Shown here one piece after another: positions 44,369 to 53,176 of a stretch of DNA of 64,000 nucleotides. The position numbers and the translations under genes are program-made. This stretch comes from AP-15 sp963789025 (GTDB lineage: Bacteria > Pseudomonadota > Alphaproteobacteria > ATCC43930 > CGMCC-115725): NCBI GenBank assembly GCA_963789025.1, contig CAWBIT010000009.1, forward strand, positions 90,978 through 154,977. Direction: 5' to 3'. Each line of letters starts with the position of its first letter. Positions within the stretch are counted from its first letter, which is position 1. The notes below the pieces were generated by a model. The model was not told where the DNA came from and did no database searches. It saw nothing but the letters and a program-made list of their open reading frames with translations.

Positions 44369-45217
44369 ATGAAAACAAACACGAAGGGAAAGCAAGTCGC
44401 CGTAGTGATCGGCGCCACCTCCAAATGGCAGGCCGAGGGCCGCAACACGCTGTTGGCGCATGGTCACCCGGTCGACGACAGCGATGTCGAGGTCGGCGTG
44501 CGCTGGGGGGTCGGCGGCGCCATCGCGCAGAAATTCGCGCAGGAAGATTTCTTCACGGTATTGACGACCCGCCGGGAAGCCAATGCCACGCGGCTGGCGG
44601 CGGCAATCCACGAGCAGGGCGGCGAGTGTATGATCGTCGAACTGGATCTTGTCTCGCAGGAGTCTATCGCGTCGGCCTTCGCCACGATCCGCCGCGAAGC
44701 CGGCGATCCCGACGTGCTGATCTACAACGCCGGCTATCTTGAGGGCCGCGACCTGCCGCCCGACAAAGAACTGCTCGAATACGTGCCGGTGGAGATCCTC
44801 GACACCGGGCTGCACATCGCCGCCCGCGCGCCATTCCTCGTCGCCAAGGAAGTGCTGCCGGCGATGCGCAAAAAAGGCGGCGGCTCGTTCTTCTTCTCGA
44901 ACAATTCCAGTTCGTTGCGTGGCAAGAAGCGGATGACCGGGCAGTCGCTGTACTATCCTCGAGTGCTGATGCGCACCTTGGCGCAGGTGCTGACCGAGGA
45001 ATATTCCGAGCACGGCGTGCACGTCGCCAACATCGTCATCGACGGATCGATCGACTCGCCCGGCAGCCGGGCTCTGCCGCGCAACCAGAACCGCCGCGAT
45101 CTGATCATCAACCCGGTCAAGATAGCCGAGGCGTACTGGTATCTGCACACCCAAGACCGGTCGTGCTGGACGCACGAGATTCAGCTCACGCCGTTTGCGG
45201 CAAAGCCGAGCTACTGA
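44369..45217 (+). CDS. SDR-related oxidoreductase with insertion in cofactor loop
   Basis: 282 residues from the ATG at 44369. The Rossmann start is VVIGATSKW, but the glycine-rich loop resumes only 22 residues later as GVRWGVGGAIAQKFAQ, so the loop carries an insertion. Afterwards the SDR order is normal: ELDLVSQESI, DVLIYNAGYL, SFFFSNNSSSLRG and YYPRVLMRTLAQ, where YxxxK is YYPRV. It ends with SCWTHEIQLTPF rather than the usual VDGG. An unnamed SDR subfamily; activity uncertain. Confidence 0.75.
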   Translation: MKTNTKGKQVAVVIGATSKWQAEGRNTLLAHGHPVDDSDVEVGVRWGVGGAIAQKFAQEDFFTVLTTRREANATRLAAAIHEQGGECMIVELDLVSQESIASAFATIRREAGDPDVLIYNAGYLEGRDLPPDKELLEYVPVEILDTGLHIAARAPFLVAKEVLPAMRKKGGGSFFFSNNSSSLRGKKRMTGQSLYYPRVLMRTLAQVLTEEYSEHGVHVANIVIDGSIDSPGSRALPRNQNRRDLIINPVKIAEAYWYLHTQDRSCWTHEIQLTPFAAKPSY

Positions 45218-45247
45218 CAGCGCGTCAACCGGGCTCTGCTGACGGCG

Positions 45248-45820
45248 ATGAACGAACATCCTCCCTCGCAAGCAGCGCATTACCCGGAAGACGCTAACTT
45301 CACCGTCGGGCATTCGACGCTGCCGATCGAGCGCTTCATCGCCTTGTTGCAAATCTATGGCATCGAACGTCTCGTGGACATCCGCACGATGCCGCGTTCG
45401 CGGCACAACCCGCAATTCAACGACACCGCCCTGGCCGCCAGCCTGACAGGGCACAATCTCGAATATGTGCACGTTCAGGCGCTGGGCGGCCTCAGGCACG
45501 CGCGCAAGGATTCCCCCAATACCGGCTGGCGCAATGCGAGCTTTCGCGGCTTTGCGGATTACATGCAGACCAGCCCGTTTCAGGACGCGCTCGAAGCGCT
45601 CATTCATATGAGCCGCCAGAAACGCATTGCGATCATGTGCGCCGAAGCGGTGCCGTGGCGATGCCACCGGTCACTGGTGGCCGACGCACTCAATGTGCGC
45701 GGTGTGCCGGTGGTCGAGATTTTATCGGAGAGCAGCTACCGGATGCATCAGCTCACGCCTTTCGCGCAGGTGGAAGGTGTGCGAATTAGCTATCCGCCTC
45801 AGGAACCGACACTCCTGTAG
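45248..45820 (+). CDS. DUF488 family protein
   Basis: 190 residues. FTVGHSTLPIERFIALLQ, RLVDIRTMPRSRHNPQFN, and CAEAVPWRCHRSLVADAL are the DUF488 blocks, with a conserved Cys/His cluster. Biochemical role unknown in the family. It starts 30 bases after the SDR gene and converges on the CBS gene, with only 1 base between the stops. Confidence 0.87.
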   Translation: MNEHPPSQAAHYPEDANFTVGHSTLPIERFIALLQIYGIERLVDIRTMPRSRHNPQFNDTALAASLTGHNLEYVHVQALGGLRHARKDSPNTGWRNASFRGFADYMQTSPFQDALEALIHMSRQKRIAIMCAEAVPWRCHRSLVADALNVRGVPVVEILSESSYRMHQLTPFAQVEGVRISYPPQEPTLL

Positions 45821-45821
45821 T

Positions 45822-46235
45822 TCAGATCCGTTCCCAGAGGCCGGTCTCCTCGTCGAGGCGATCCAGCTCTAGCCCGCTGAAGTCGAAACGCGAAACAATC
45901 CCGACGACCTTTCCGTCTTCAACGATGGGCAAGTGCCGGTAGCGGCGGTCTTCCATGAGACGCAGCGCTTCGATCGCTTTTTTGCCGGGCGTGATGCAGT
46001 CGGGATCACGCGTCATGACCTTGGCCAGCGTCGTGTCGACGCTTCTTCCCTCGGCCAGCACGCGATGCACGGCATCGCGCCCGGTGAAGATGCCGACGAG
46101 CTGCCGGTCACCCTCGGTTACCAGGACCGCCCCGACACGGTGGTCGCGCATGTGCCTGCATGCCTCCCTGACCGTAGCATGGGCTGGCAGGGCAACGGGG
46201 TTCTGGTTCCTGACGATATCGGACATTTTCCTCAT
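45822..46235 (-). CDS. Two-CBS-domain protein
   Basis: 137 residues with two CBS repeats, residues about 9-62 (TVREACRHMRDHRVGAVLV, GIFTGRDAVHRVL) and 72-126 (KKAIEALRLMEDRRYRHLP, GIVSRFDFSGLEL). CBS pairs bind adenine nucleotides. A TTGA-N6-TCAA box lies about 90 bases upstream, as in FNR/FixK-controlled CBS genes of alphaproteobacteria, which suggests induction at low oxygen. Confidence 0.88.
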   Translation of the reverse strand: MRKMSDIVRNQNPVALPAHATVREACRHMRDHRVGAVLVTEGDRQLVGIFTGRDAVHRVLAEGRSVDTTLAKVMTRDPDCITPGKKAIEALRLMEDRRYRHLPIVEDGKVVGIVSRFDFSGLELDRLDEETGLWERI

Positions 46236-46257
46236 GATTACGACCCTCCCCGCCCCT

Positions 46258-46291
46258 ACACGCTCACTAGCCGGACACGCTCACTAGCCGG
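46258..46291. repeat. Perfect tandem 17-base duplication upstream of the CBS gene
   Basis: ACACGCTCACTAGCCGG occurs twice back to back between the CBS start and the FNR/FixK-like box. It alters the spacing between the box and the gene by 17 bases and may be a slippage product or a regulator site. Confidence 0.75.
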
Positions 46292-46321
46292 CAAATTGTG
46301 CAGTGCCGGAATCGCCCGGCA

Positions 46322-46335
46322 TTGACTTGGATCAA
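46322..46335. promoter_or_regulatory. FNR/FixK-type box TTGACTTGGATCAA
   Basis: Matches the TTGA-N6-TCAA consensus for FNR/FixK regulators in both half sites. It sits in the CBS gene's upstream region and touches the stop codon of the fixJ-like gene. The obvious target is the minus-strand CBS gene. Confidence 0.55.
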
Positions 46336-46979
46336 ATACGAGGCGGCGGGGGCCCTTTCTGAGGGCCCGGCCGCACGCCGGCCGCGAGGGCGAGCCGTAC
46401 CAGCTGAGACAAGCTGCGGGCTCCCATCTTGTCCATCACGCGCGCGCGGTGAATCTCGACCGTGCGCGGGCTTATCGCCAAATCGTAGGCGATCGACTTG
46501 TTGGGCAGTCCCGCGACGAGCCCGGCGAGAACCTCCCGCTCCCGCGGCGAGAGCAGCATGAGTTTGGCTGCGGCCGCAACCGCCGTCGGATCGGGTTCAC
46601 CAGGCGCTTCCAACCTTGCGAGCGCGGTCTGAACGCCGCCCAGGATCGCTTCCGCGGTGAACGGTTTCTCGATGAAATCGACGGCTCCCGCTTTCATCGC
46701 CCGCACCGCAAGCGGAACATCTCCATGTCCTGTGATGACGATCATCGGGAAATTGAGGGTCCGCTCGATCAAGCGCTGTTGCAGTTCGAGGCCACCCATT
46801 TCGGGCATACGGATGTCGACGATCAGACACCCGAGCGGCAATGACTGGGCGGCCGTCAGAAACTCCGGCGCCGAACCGAAACTTTTGACCTTGTAGGCTT
46901 TGGATTCGAGCAACACCGAGAGAGAGTCGCGCACCGCCTCGTCATCGTCGACGATGTAGACGCGCCGCTCAGGAGGCAT
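46332..46979 (-). CDS. FixJ-family response regulator
   Basis: 215 residues. Receiver domain with DDDEAVRDSL, phospho-acceptor Asp55 in CLIVDIRMPEMGG, VITGHGD and EKPFTAEAI. The LuxR-type output domain has LSPREREVLAGLVAG, IAYDLAISPRTVEIHRARV. Same architecture as FixJ, which switches on nitrogen-fixation and respiration genes at low oxygen, though many FixJ homologues have other roles. It overlaps the kinase gene upstream by 11 bases. Confidence 0.88.
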   Translation of the reverse strand: MPPERRVYIVDDDEAVRDSLSVLLESKAYKVKSFGSAPEFLTAAQSLPLGCLIVDIRMPEMGGLELQQRLIERTLNFPMIVITGHGDVPLAVRAMKAGAVDFIEKPFTAEAILGGVQTALARLEAPGEPDPTAVAAAAKLMLLSPREREVLAGLVAGLPNKSIAYDLAISPRTVEIHRARVMDKMGARSLSQLVRLALAAGVRPGPQKGPPPPRI

Positions 46980-47751
46980 CGGGCAACTCGGATTGGCCCG
47001 CCATAGGCAAGCTCACGCGCAATATTGTGCCGCCGGCGGGTCTCGGCGCCGCGGTCAGGCGGCCGTGATGCGCTTCGACGATCTCTCGGCAGATCGACAG
47101 ACCCAGACCCATGCCGGTCGGCTTTGTCGTCACAAACGGTTGAAACAGCCGGTCCGCCAATTCCGGAGCGATGCCCGGCCCTGTGTCGGCGACGGTAACC
47201 TCGACTATATTCTCGTCCGGGATCGCCCGGGTGCCGATCGTGATTTCGCGGCGCTCGACCGGCTCCATGGCTTCGACTGCGTTGCGCGCCAGGTTGAGCA
47301 CGACCTGCTGAATTTGCACATTATCGACAAGCACTGCCGGCACCGTATGGTCGAACTCGATCGAGACGCGCACGCCGCGCTGTCTCGCCCCGACGAGAGC
47401 CAATGCGAGAGCCTCTTCGACCAGTTGATTGAGGCTGTGGATCCGGCGCTCGGTCTCCCCTTTGCTGACGAACCCGCGTAGCCGGCGGATCACATCACCC
47501 GCGCGCTGCGCCTGAGCCGCCGCCTTCTCGATCATCTCGCCGACGCGTTCACCGGCGCCGCTGGCGAGCAGCTGGCGGCCGGCCGCCAGATAATTCACCA
47601 CTGCCGTCAGGGGCTGGTTCAGTTCATGTGCCATCGTCGAGGCCATCTGCCCCATTACACTGAGCCGCGAGGCGTGCAACAGCTCGGCCTGGAGATCCTG
47701 AATGCGGCGCTCGGCGTCCTGGCGTTCGGTCAGCACGCGGCTGAGAACCAT
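46969..47751 (-). CDS. FixL-type histidine kinase lacking its sensor domain
   Basis: 260 residues. Only the tail of a PAS/linker is left (VLTERQDAERRIQDL), then HisKA with His42 in STMAHELNQPLTAVVNYL and HATPase with NLARNAVEAMEP, VADTGPGIAPELA and GMGLGLSICREI. FixL-like kinases normally have one or two PAS domains upstream. Here the homology ends just at the frameshifted integrase, so the 5' half was probably displaced. An ATG at 47751 would give a soluble, unsensing kinase. Confidence 0.82.
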   Translation of the reverse strand: MVLSRVLTERQDAERRIQDLQAELLHASRLSVMGQMASTMAHELNQPLTAVVNYLAAGRQLLASGAGERVGEMIEKAAAQAQRAGDVIRRLRGFVSKGETERRIHSLNQLVEEALALALVGARQRGVRVSIEFDHTVPAVLVDNVQIQQVVLNLARNAVEAMEPVERREITIGTRAIPDENIVEVTVADTGPGIAPELADRLFQPFVTTKPTGMGLGLSICREIVEAHHGRLTAAPRPAGGTILRVSLPMAGQSELPDAS

Positions 47752-47879
47752 CAGGAACCGCTCGTAGCCTGAACTCCAGCAAATCCGCCACTTGAACGAC
47801 CCCGCAGGAGTCCAAAATGGGAGTCCACAACCCCCGCCGGGGATTGTCGGCTCCCGACCGAAGCGGGAGTTCCAAAATC

Positions 47880-49159
47880 ATGCGGGTTGCCAAGATGCCT
47901 TACCTGCAACTGGTCGATGATTCCTTCAGGGTGCGGATCACGGTCCCGCCCGAGCTTCAACCGCATTTACCGCCGCCTCATACCGGCAAGGCGAACCTGA
48001 CCAAAGCCTTGGGAACCGGCAATGAGCGCGAGGCTAACCGGTTGGCCGTACCATGGATTGCCGAGTTCCAGGCCGCGATCACGGCCGCCGCCAGGGTTCA
48101 ACAGAACCCGGATCTGCACGATTGGATCGCGCGCTATGCCTATCATCACCCTGGCGGGAATCCATTCCCTCCGGAGCAGCGGATCATCACACCGAACCCG
48201 GCGATCGCGTTACCGGCCAAACCCGTCAGCTTCGAGTCGATGATTGACAAGTGGGCGAACTATACGAACGCCCCGAAAAAGGGTCGCCAGAATATGGAAA
48301 CGAAGTGTGGTGATTTCATTGCCTATCTCGGTCACGATGATATGGCGCGGGTGACGTTCGAGAACTGCCGCGACTACCGAGATTTCCTGATCGACGAAGG
48401 CGACTTGGCGTCCAGCACTATTGGGAATTACCTGAAGGCATTAAAGGCGCTGTTCACCTATGCCTTCGATAATTACCCCGACGACTTCCCCACGAACGCG
48501 ATGGCACGCATCAAGTACCAGGCCGGGGATGGTGAGGAGCGCGACGATTTCACCCCGGAAGAACGCGCCCGAATTCTGACCGTAGCCCGTGAAGCCGGGC
48601 CGGTTATTCGTTGGCTGAATTGGCTTTCCTCGTTCAACGGCGGTCGCCTATCCGAACTGGTCGAAGCCGATACCCGCGATATAGTCCTGAAGGAGGGCGT
48701 CTGGGTCATGGAAATCAAAAAGACAATTCGGATACCCGACCAGCGCCGCAAGACCAAGGTGTCGTCCCGCGACGCGCCGCTGCACTCGGCATTGCTAGCC
48801 GAAGGCTTCCTCGACTACCGCGAGGGAGTAATCAGGGAATACGGCCACGGCCCGTTGTTTCCGCAGATCGGGCTCGACGCATACGGCCGGCGCAACGGTA
48901 GGGTATCGAGCCCGCTCTCCAAATGGCTGCGCCACAAAGTCGGGATCCGAGGAAGCCGTTTCATTCGCATCGCCACACGGCGACGAGTTTTCTGCGGAAC
49001 ACCCGCCTGCCGGATGGCTCACCTGCCGTCAAAGAGGATGTGGAAAGGTATCTGCTCGGCCATGCGGGCAAAGGCGCGCACGCCGGTTATGGCAAGCAAT
49101 GGATCGAGACCCTGAAAGCGGCGATCGAGATCATCCCCAACCCGCTTCAGAACGTTTAA
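47880..49159 (+). pseudogene. Tyrosine recombinase (phage-type integrase), frameshifted
   Basis: From the ATG at 47880: N-terminal MPYLQLVDDSFRVRITVP, SAM-like core-binding with LASSTIGNYLKALKALFTY, and the first catalytic Arg in NGGRLSELVEADTRD. The frame then breaks near 48945-48955. The next frame (to 49159) carries PFHSHRHTATSFLRN with the HxxR box, VERYLLGHAGKGAHAGYGKQ with the catalytic Tyr. One small indel disables the enzyme. It is the probable integrase of an island that begins in the fixL-like gene. Confidence 0.85.
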
Positions 49160-49222
49160 TCATCTATTGATCTTGCGATTGTAACCCCTATACGTAGTCC
49201 CTCAAAACCATTGGAATGAAAA

Positions 49223-49426
49223 ATGCCCTCAATCAAACTTACGCCCGGTGAGCTGGCGGAGATTGCTGCGAAGATTGCAAATGAACTTGAAACGTATCAG
49301 GATCAAGCGACTGACGATCTTCGGTCAGGGTTTCTGAAATTGGTTGAAGCGTGTGAGGCTTGTGATGAGCATATCTATGTGACCACGCTAATGGCGAAGT
49401 GGGCAGGTGTTATCCGCCGAAGCTAA
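49223..49426 (+). CDS. Small hypothetical protein, 67 aa
   Basis: Acidic, alpha-helical, no signal peptide: KLTPGELAEIAAKIANELE, then LVEACEACDEHIYVTTLMAK. Lower GC content than the surroundings, as is common for island cargo. No family recognised. It lies 63 bases after the integrase remnant. Confidence 0.5.
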   Translation: MPSIKLTPGELAEIAAKIANELETYQDQATDDLRSGFLKLVEACEACDEHIYVTTLMAKWAGVIRRS

Positions 49427-49824
49427 ATGCCTATCGCGCCGCGTGGCTGGCCCATCACAGCGTGCCGAGAAGTCGGCTATGGTGAAGGGTTTCGGATGCC
49501 GGCCGGTCGTGACCTATCCAGCCGTACTGGGGCCGGCGTCCGAAAGCCCCCCAGGAAGGAACCCGCGGGGAGCTGGTGTGCGGTGTCCGGTCTATGGGGA
49601 TTTTACGGGGCGGCTTGTTGGGTAGGGGATGCGCTGGCCGGTGTGGTTGGCGGCGGATCGACGATCACGGTGGCGAGTTTGCCGCCGCGGCAGCGATCGC
49701 CGCGGTGATTTTGGCGTGATCGACGGCGTCGCAGGCGCCTTCGGAGGCGCCGAGGCGACGGCGGTGCGGCGCCGGAAGCGAGGTTCCCCGGCGGGCGGGC
49801 AGTGCGACAAGGCGGTGACCGGCG
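49427..49824. other. Non-coding stretch before the IS91-type element
   Basis: About 400 bases with no supported gene. GC-rich with short GCCGGCG and GGGG tracts; the left end of the IS91-type element probably lies somewhere here, but I cannot place it. Confidence 0.4.
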
Positions 49825-51048
49825 TCATGGCATCGCGGTCCTGACCCCGGCTCGGGGTGACGGCGGGGCGCGGGGTGCGCCGCCGCGCCCGAAGCTCTCG
49901 ACGATGATCATGCGGCCGCCGCAACAAGGGCATGGCGGGCGATGATCCACGCTGGCGCCGGTGGCCATGTCGGCGTTGTCGTGCTCGCTTGACGGATCCA
50001 TCTCCGCTACTGGCGCGGCGATCAGCTCTTTGGCGCGAGCGATAGTCGCTTTGCAGGTGGCACTGGCGAGCAATCCGTAGTGGCGGATGCGATGGAACCC
50101 CCCGGGCAGGACGTGGAGCAGGAAGCGCCTGATGAATTCGCCGGGCGCCAGCGTCATCGTGCAGTGCCGCGCCCGTCCGTTGCGGCGGTAGTCCTTGAAG
50201 CCGAAGGTGACGCCACGGTCATCGAGGCCAATCAGTCGGCTGTTCGAGATGGCAACGCGGTGGGTGTAGCGCGCGAGATAGGCGAGCACCGCCTCGGGCC
50301 CCGCAAAAGGGGGCTTGCCGTAGACGAACCAGTTCTTCTTCCTCAGTGGCGCGAGATAGGCGGCAAAGGCCGCCCGGCTGCGCAGACCGTCGAGCTCGCC
50401 GAAGAATGCCAGCCGGCCCGCCGCATGGGCGTCGGCGAGCCGCGTCAGGAAGAGCCGCCGGAACAGGCGGGACAGCACGCGCACCGGCAACAGGAAGCCG
50501 GGTCGGCAGTGCACCCAGTGCTTACCATCGAGCGATATTCCACCGCCCGGCACGATCATATGGAGGTGTGGATGGTGGGTCATTGCCGAGCCCCAGCTGT
50601 GGAGTACGGCGGTGGCGCCAATGCGGGCGCCCAGGTGCCGGGGATCGGCAGCGATCGTGAGCAGCGTCTCGGCCGCCGTGCGGAATAGCAGGTCGTAGAC
50701 CACCGACTTGTTCTGGTAGGCGATTGGCGCGATCTCGGCCGGCAGTGTGAAGACCACGTGGAAGTAGCCGACCGGCAGCAGATCGGCCTCGCGGGCGGCG
50801 AGCCAGTCCTTCGCCGCCGCGCCCTGGCACTTAGGACAGTGGCGGTTGCGGCAGGAGTTGTAGGCGATCCGGCTGTGGCCGCAGTCCTCGCAGCACTCGA
50901 CATGGCCGCCGAGCGCGGCCGAGCGGCAGCTCTCGATGGCTGACATCACCTTGAGCTGGCCGAGGCTCACATGCCCGGCATTGGCCTTGCGCCAGGCGGC
51001 GCCATGGCGGTGAAAGACGTCTGCGACCTCCAGCCTCGGGCGGCGCAC
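49825..51048 (-). CDS. IS91-family HUH transposase
   Basis: 407 residues. N-terminal zinc-finger region CCEDCGHSRIAYNSCRNRHC PKC-type cluster, the HUH box HHPHLHMIVPGGGIS, and the catalytic Tyr in YLARYTHRVAISN. ENWFVYGKPP-like KKNWFVYGKPPFAGP and DYRRNGRARHCTM are family blocks. A Cys-rich CPCCGGRM lies near the end. It nicks one strand and drives rolling-circle transposition. Appears intact. Confidence 0.93.
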   Translation of the reverse strand: MRRPRLEVADVFHRHGAAWRKANAGHVSLGQLKVMSAIESCRSAALGGHVECCEDCGHSRIAYNSCRNRHCPKCQGAAAKDWLAAREADLLPVGYFHVVFTLPAEIAPIAYQNKSVVYDLLFRTAAETLLTIAADPRHLGARIGATAVLHSWGSAMTHHPHLHMIVPGGGISLDGKHWVHCRPGFLLPVRVLSRLFRRLFLTRLADAHAAGRLAFFGELDGLRSRAAFAAYLAPLRKKNWFVYGKPPFAGPEAVLAYLARYTHRVAISNSRLIGLDDRGVTFGFKDYRRNGRARHCTMTLAPGEFIRRFLLHVLPGGFHRIRHYGLLASATCKATIARAKELIAAPVAEMDPSSEHDNADMATGASVDHRPPCPCCGGRMIIVESFGRGGAPRAPPSPRAGVRTAMP

Positions 51049-51058
51049 CGCCGCCGGG

Positions 51059-51985
51059 CTACACTCCGGGTCTCGGCCTCCCCACAGGCAGCGGTGCGAG
51101 GCGGTCGAGCGGGCTGGTCACGTTGCGGATCGTGGTAGTGGCGACGCGCGTATAAAGAGCCGTGGTGTCGAGCTTGGCGTGGCCGAGCAGCACCTGGATG
51201 ACACGGATATCGGTGTCCTGTTCCAGCAGGTGGGTGGCAAAGCTGTGCCGCAGCGTGTGCGGCGACACTCGCTTCTTGATCCCGGCGGCCTCGGCAGCAG
51301 CATGGACGGCGCGGTTGAGCTGGCGGGTCGAGAGCGGTTCGACTGGATTGCGGCCCGGAAAGAGCCAGCCTCGCGGCAGTAGAACGCCCAGGCGCCGGCC
51401 CTCCGACCACCAGGCGCGCAGCACTTGGAGCAGCTGCGGCGACAACATGGCGTTGCGATCCTTGCGGCCTTTGCCCTGCTCGACCCGCAGCAGCATGCGC
51501 TCGGAATCGATGTCGCCGACCTTCAGCGCGACCACTTCGGAGACGCGCAGTCCGGCGCCGTAGGCAGTGGCCAGCGCTGCCTTGTACTTCGGCCCAGGCG
51601 CCGCCTGGAGCAGCAGCGTGACCTCCTCGACGCTCAGCACCGCCGGCAACCGGCGCGGTTCGCGCACGATCGTGAGCCGCCGGGCGAGGTCCGGCCGGTC
51701 GAGCGTCACGGTGAAAAAGAAGCGCAGGGCCGCGACCGCACTGTTGACGCTCGGCGGCTGCATGCCGGTCTGTGTCTGGTGCAGCTGAAAGCGGCGCAGA
51801 TCCTCCGCCGTCGCCGTATCGGGCGACCGGCCGATGAAGGCCGCGAAGGCCCGTACGTTGCGAACGTAGTCGTTGCGCGTCTTCTCGGTGAAGGCGCGCA
51901 CCCTCATGTCCTCGATCATGCGCGCCCGCAGCGCGCTGACGGGCCGGTCGGTAGGATGGGAGGTCATCGTGGGCTCCTCTCTCAA
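51059..51985 (-). CDS. Tyrosine recombinase of the IS91-type element
   Basis: 308 residues. SAM-like N-domain RNDYVRNVRAFAAFIGRSP and LRRFQLHQTQTG. Catalytic residues: Arg in AYGAGLRVSEVVAL, Lys near EQGKGRKDRN, HxxR in SPHTLRHSFATHLLE, second His in LLGHAKLDTT and Tyr in TALYTRVATTT. XerD-like. It always precedes the transposase in this IS91 group and may aid integration or resolution. Confidence 0.92.
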   Translation of the reverse strand: MREEPTMTSHPTDRPVSALRARMIEDMRVRAFTEKTRNDYVRNVRAFAAFIGRSPDTATAEDLRRFQLHQTQTGMQPPSVNSAVAALRFFFTVTLDRPDLARRLTIVREPRRLPAVLSVEEVTLLLQAAPGPKYKAALATAYGAGLRVSEVVALKVGDIDSERMLLRVEQGKGRKDRNAMLSPQLLQVLRAWWSEGRRLGVLLPRGWLFPGRNPVEPLSTRQLNRAVHAAAEAAGIKKRVSPHTLRHSFATHLLEQDTDIRVIQVLLGHAKLDTTALYTRVATTTIRNVTSPLDRLAPLPVGRPRPGV

Positions 51986-52037
51986 GCCGAAGGTTGCTGG
52001 ACCTTCGATGCTCGGGATCGGATGCCCCGCTAGTCAC

Positions 52038-52413
52038 GCCTTACGTTCACGCACTCACCAGCACCGCCAAAAACGCACTGGCGATGATCCACGCACCCTC
52101 CCGCGAGAGCGGGTTCGTTCTCGGGTGGCAAGGGGTCCTTCGCCGCGGTGCCAGTGAACGGCGGCAACGCGCCGTAAGCGGTCGTTCACTTTAGCGCGAT
52201 CGAACTAGAAGCCTCGGAACCCGAAGCCGAACTTTCGCGCTGGGTCCGGCACTCCCTCTCGCGACGGCCAATAGCCGACCTCACGGCGTCGCGGGAGATG
52301 CTGGCCGACATCCCTGTACTTCACCGGTTCAAGAGTAATCCGACCGCGACGCCCGGACACCGCCGACAAAACTCGCTATGCTCTGCGGCATCGCATCCGA
52401 TCGGAGAGCCCGG
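52038..52413. other. Intergenic stretch right of the IS91-type element
   Basis: About 375 bases. No supported gene. It probably contains the right end of the IS91-type element (GC-rich short palindromes around 52100-52200) and then the promoter of the DUF1326 gene. Confidence 0.4.
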
Positions 52414-53061
52414 ATGAACGGCATTCCGAGCTGGCATATTGTCGGGGACTGGTTCGACAACTGCAGCTGCGCAGTTCCTTGCCCGTGCACCTTTGCCCAG
52501 GCGCCGGATAACGGCTTTTGTGAATCGGTGCTGTTTTGGCACGTCCGCGAGGGCCATTATGGCGGCGTCAAGCTCGACAATCTCAGCTTTGTAAGGGTCG
52601 GTCGCTGGGAGGGCGACCTCTGGGCGAGAAAGGCGACAGGGGTCGCCGGGCTTTATATCGATGATCATGCCGACGACCGGCAGATGGAGGCATTACCGGC
52701 AATCATCGGTGGCCGTGCTGGCGGCTTCCCCGGCTGGGTCAACGAGTGCTTCGCCGGGGGGCGGCAGAGCCGCGGCATCGAGCGGGCCAAAATCAGATAT
52801 GAGATCGCGCCTGATCTGGGCCATTGGGGTGTCGAAATCCTCGGCAAGGTCAAAGCCTGGGCCAAGGCGATTAGCGGACCGACTAGCCCGCCGGGGAAGT
52901 ACCCACAGCTGATGAACGCGCCGGGCAGCGAAACCGGGCCCGGACCGCAGCTGGTCACCTGGGGGAAGTCCACAATTCTGTCAGTCGACGCGCACGGCTT
53001 CAAGTTCGAATACACGTTGAATTCGGCCAAGCACATCCCGTTCGACTGGAGCGGACCCTGA
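52414..53061 (+). CDS. DUF1326 family protein
   Basis: 215 residues from the ATG at 52414 with a GGAGAG ribosome site. Typical start IVGDWFDNCSCAVPCPCTFA with the CxC...C.C cysteine motif, which looks like a soft-metal site, and GFCESVLFWHVREGHYG. A DUF2182 membrane protein follows 115 bases downstream. DUF1326-DUF2182 pairs are commonly seen together; metal handling is a fair guess, unproven. Confidence 0.85.
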   Translation: MNGIPSWHIVGDWFDNCSCAVPCPCTFAQAPDNGFCESVLFWHVREGHYGGVKLDNLSFVRVGRWEGDLWARKATGVAGLYIDDHADDRQMEALPAIIGGRAGGFPGWVNECFAGGRQSRGIERAKIRYEIAPDLGHWGVEILGKVKAWAKAISGPTSPPGKYPQLMNAPGSETGPGPQLVTWGKSTILSVDAHGFKFEYTLNSAKHIPFDWSGP

Positions 53062-53176
53062 CCAATCGGGCGCAAGGGATCCGTCATACCCATTCGTGGC
53101 GGCCACTTTCCGTCTCCACAGACCACGCGGAATGCGCAGCAACCTGCCTGGCTTAGATCGCCGGTGAAACAAAACG

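Larger units (their letters stand above)
49825..52037 (-). mobile_element. IS91-type element with accessory tyrosine recombinase; ends not mapped
   Basis: Two minus-strand genes 10 bases apart, a tyrosine recombinase then an IS91/HUH transposase, make a known two-gene IS91-group layout. The given limits are those of the genes. IS91 elements have no simple terminal inverted repeats, so ends need comparison with other copies. Confidence 0.8.

Noticed and set aside
44258..45667. 469-codon open frame on the minus strand
   Set aside because: Antisense to the SDR and DUF488 genes.
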